NCBI GenBank assembly: GCA_025201365.1
Contig: JAIXMF010000011.1
Coordinates: forward strand, 496,001-560,000
DNA: 64,000 nt
Reading direction: 5' to 3'
From: Syncephalis plumigaleata
Taxonomy: Eukaryota; Zoopagomycota; Zoopagomycetes; Zoopagales; Piptocephalidaceae
The position numbers and the translations under genes were made by a program. Positions 61,001 to 64,000 of this stretch are shown here, piece after piece. The stretch's first letter is position 1. Each line of letters starts with the position of its first letter. The notes beneath the pieces were generated by a model that was given only the letters and a program-made list of their open reading frames with translations, was not told the origin of the DNA and searched no databases.

Positions 61001-63447
61001 TATACGTGCCACCATTACATCTAGTATGGATGACACAGACACGAATGGATCCACTCGATCATTTCTATCCTCACACATTACAGTGGGTGATCCTGTTGTG
61101 ATATCAACAGAAGATGGACAGATTGCCGTAGCTATTGGATTTGTACTTGATATGAATGAGACACAAGTAGTAGTTGGTATTGATAGACCATTGAAGACAC
61201 ACTATCAATTGATTGTACATGATAGATCTAGTAATCATCTACCACTTGTACAATATCGACTTGATAAAGATGAATTATCTAGTGGTATGGCACTCATACG
61301 TAATAATCTCATTAATCTATTCACGATATCTGGAGGTGATCATCGAAGGCGTGCACTCATTGTGGATCTAGCAATGCCTACATTCAATAACATTGATGAT
61401 ATTGGTATTGATTCTACTACTGATAGTTTGAATGTTGATCAACAAGCAGCTATAAAGAAAGTGTTATCAGGTAAGATGATTGTAATTACTATATATATAT
61501 ATATATGTATGTATACTGATTACATTGTATTATAGCCGATGATTATGCTTTGTTATTGGGTATGCCAGGATCTGGTAAGACGACTACCATCGTTGAACTT
61601 ATACGTGTCTTGGTGGGTAGAGGTAAACGTGTACTCGTCACTTCTACACTCATTCAGCCGTGGATAATATACTACTCAAATTGAAATGTACACATGCCTC
61701 TACTATTGTACGTCTTGGTAATATGGATAAGGTAATAACTAGGAAAGGTATGATTAGTCAATGATGCATCAATCCAACTAACAATATGATATAGATCAAT
61801 AAGGATGTATATGATTTGACACCCAACTATGATGGATCTCTATCGAGTGTCAATGCCTATGCACACTACTATGCTAGTAAGCGTATATTCGCTACTACTT
61901 GTCTTGGTATACATCAGTAAGTGTATTCTATGTATCTATTAATCATTTCACTCACGCTATTGATAATAATGATGAATAATAGTCCCGTATTGAGTAGACA
62001 TGAATTCGATTATTGCATTGTAGATGAAGCATCTCAATTGACCTTACCCGCTACACTTGGTCCCATTCAATTAGCACGTATATTCATACTTGTAGGAGAT
62101 CAACATCAATTACCACCTACTGTAAGTAGTTGATGTATATGCTGATTCAATTGTTATGTTTCTTATTATCTTGATTATTTAGGTAATAGATGATGATGCA
62201 GCTAAACAAGGATTATCTGTTAGTTTATTCGAACGACTATCCAAAGCACATCCAGCATCTCAAGTATTACTACGTCATCAGTATAGAATGAATAGTGATA
62301 TCATGCTAGTATCTAATCGACTCATCTATAATCAACAAATGGTGTGTGGATCTGATGTTGTCGCGCAACAACAACTTGACTTGCCAATACCCGATGGATT
62401 AGCAGTATTGCATGCAGATACGAATGATCATCTAGTGGATGTACATGATTCATCAGAATCTATAACATGTGATGGATCAGCATGTTGGTTAGACTATCTT
62501 TTACAGCCAGAGTAAGTGATATCTACGAGTGTAATTGCTTACTTATTTATTTACTGATTTATACTAGACATAAAGTGATACTGGCCAATACTGATACCTT
62601 ATATCCAGATAATACAATCAAAGAGAATATTCTACATAATCATACAGAAGCACGTCTTGTATACCAGGTAGGATCGATTAACTACTTATTAATATACACA
62701 TGTACTAATGTCTATAATTAGACGGTAGAAGCATTGATTAGTTGCGGTATTACCGAGTCTAATATTGGTGTTATCACACCTTATCGATCACAAGTACGTG
62801 TAATTTCATTGTTATTAAAAGAGAGACCTGAAGTAGAGGTGTACACCGTGGATCGATATCAGGGTCGCGACAAAGACTGTATACTACTGTCTATGGTACG
62901 CAGTAATGCCGAACAAAATGTAACGTATATCTATCTATCTATCTATTTAGTGTAGTACGATGATTAATCCGATGGATGATGATGACAAATAGGTTGGTAA
63001 TCTACTACGAGATTGGCGTCGTATGAATGTGGCATTTACACGTGCACGTAAAAAGCTAATTATATTTGGATCGGTGTCAACACTGAATGGTTCCTCTGTA
63101 TTTACGAAATTCCTAGCACTGATGAAAGAGCAACAATGGGTAACTAGACTAGTGATCAATGAAGGATAGATAGCTAATAATATATATATATACTCGAACA
63201 GATCTATCCATTGCCTGTACTAGCACATCGACGACATGATACACGTACGGAATTGACATTTAATAGTCAACCGGAATCAAACTTGTCACCTGTATCTCGT
63301 CGTCAACAGCATCGTTCGAGAACTGGTCCTGTTAAACGAAGTGTCACACTCAATGATCAAGTATTACTACGTCATCATCCATTATTACGTGATATTGTAG
63401 GAGAAGCAATGACAACTACACATCATGATGATGATTATGATCAATAG
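58056..63447 (+). CDS. DNA2: DNA replication nuclease-helicase Dna2
   Basis: Large multi-exon gene from ATG 58056. The N-terminal 400 or so residues are Ser/Thr/Asp-rich. The nuclease domain follows: HPDLLLSNTQLSDSFLCQRR, YGLMLHELLQ, Asp in GMIDASLE and LEVKTGRA, and CQRCFAVDACAIYHK of the 4Fe-4S cluster. The SF1 helicase has Walker A GMPGSGKTTT, VDEASQLTLPATLGPIQLA, LVGDQHQLPP, LLRHQYRMN, VDRYQGRDKDCILLSMVRSN and RRMNVAFTRARKKLIIFGS. Dna2 processes Okazaki flaps and resects breaks. Anomaly: near 61640-61650 the frame slips by one base inside the motif after VLVTS, where TSYTHSAVDN is expected; downstream exons continue in good order. This is either a sequence error or an inactivating mutation. 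Confidence 0.93.
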
Positions 63448-63456
63448 TGATATTTA

Positions 63457-64000
63457 TTAGAAATCAAATGATTGAGTGGCACCACGAATCCCGTTATAGA
63501 TACACGTATGATTTAATGGCACGTATTGATGTGTCACTAGTTTAATCACCTCCTGTGCCGTGACACCACCCATTAAAGCAGCGATATTGTGTAGTTCTGC
63601 ATGTCCATATCGACACCTAGATGTTTACGGATAATCGTGTTGTTGTTAGATAATGTCATGATACAATGATAGATTGATATTTACCATTCACGTATATTAT
63701 CATCTAATAGATCATCAGGTATCTCTGTAATATGCCATGCCTCCAAACATTGTCGTGTTATATCGGTGAACAAGCGTATATCCTCATCGATGTTAGCACT
63801 ATCCATCTCGTCATTATCCTTATTTAATTGTTGACCTGTAACGCGTTAATAACATTATAATAAATGACTATTTGTTATCATCTTCACATATTACCTGGAT
63901 ATCGCTGATAGTGTTGATGGAATTTCTCTGCTGCACGGAACATGATATAACGAATGCTTCACTATTCGTGTCGGCTAGCTCATTATCTATATAAGAAAGA
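63457..64000 (-). CDS. ULA1: NEDD8-activating enzyme E1 regulatory subunit (Ula1/NAE1), C-terminal part
   Basis: The 3' end of a minus-strand gene that continues right of the window. Three exon pieces are visible. The terminal exon reads [20 protein letters not shown], then [20 protein letters not shown] and ends GATQSFDF; the one before reads [20 protein letters not shown]; the first visible piece reads [19 protein letters not shown]. These match the C-terminus of NAE1/APPBP1 (yeast Ula1), the half of the heterodimer that with Uba3 activates NEDD8/Rub1 for cullin neddylation. The splice acceptor of the first visible piece is not certain. It converges on DNA2 with only 9 nt between stop codons. 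Confidence 0.88.

Overview
The window looks like a gene-dense nuclear contig from a fungus, most likely an early-diverging (zygomycete-grade, possibly Zoopagomycota) lineage. The evidence is short GT-AG introns of about 50-75 nt, the standard genetic code, small intergenic gaps, and a set of fungal-type genes: a Ppn1 endopolyphosphatase, SPT3, PER1, ALE1, an HSP31/DJ-1 protein and a TPR/F-box/LRR protein of the Dia2/Pof3 type. It also has genes that many model fungi have lost, such as focadhesin. The organism is inferred, not shown.

Layout. 1-7 kb: end of a Ppn1-like gene and an ABCC (MRP-type) transporter on the minus strand. 7.3-15.9 kb: a ten-exon focadhesin/RST1 homologue (1804 aa) and an F-box protein. 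16-18.6 kb: two convergent tRNA genes, a diverged direct repeat flanking a 56-residue secreted peptide gene, and a secreted kinase-like protein. 18.6-26.7 kb: mostly non-coding, holding a bHLH-zipper transcription factor and a short TnpB/Fanzor-like tail. 26.7-35.6 kb: a PPR protein, Bin3/MEPCE-type RNA methyltransferase, PAA1-like acetyltransferase, SPT3 and a PhyH-type dioxygenase. 35.4-50.5 kb: a large inverted repeat. 51.5-64 kb: a secreted CAP protein, a UBE2J2/Ubc6-type E2, a Dia2/Pof3-type F-box protein, DNA2 and the end of NAE1/ULA1.

The main structure is a 2264-bp inverted repeat (35373-37636 and 48256-50519). It has no indels, and I saw no mismatch where I compared the arms. Each arm carries a complete RAD51 gene. 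The arms enclose a 10.6-kb unique loop with PER1, ALE1, HSP31 and a second ABCC gene. The left arm cuts into an intact dioxygenase gene and the right arm carries only that gene's 3' tail, so the left arm is the source and the right arm the copy.

The second ABCC gene is a paralogue of the first, with an open reading frame and the same architecture. It has lost nearly every ATPase motif in both nucleotide-binding domains, so it looks like a pseudo-transporter. Genome-maintenance genes are frequent here: two RAD51 copies, DNA2, and a Dia2-like gene divergent from DNA2. Three of the seven RAD51 introns use GC-AG borders. DNA2 as given has a one-base reading-frame break in its helicase domain, which may be a sequence error.
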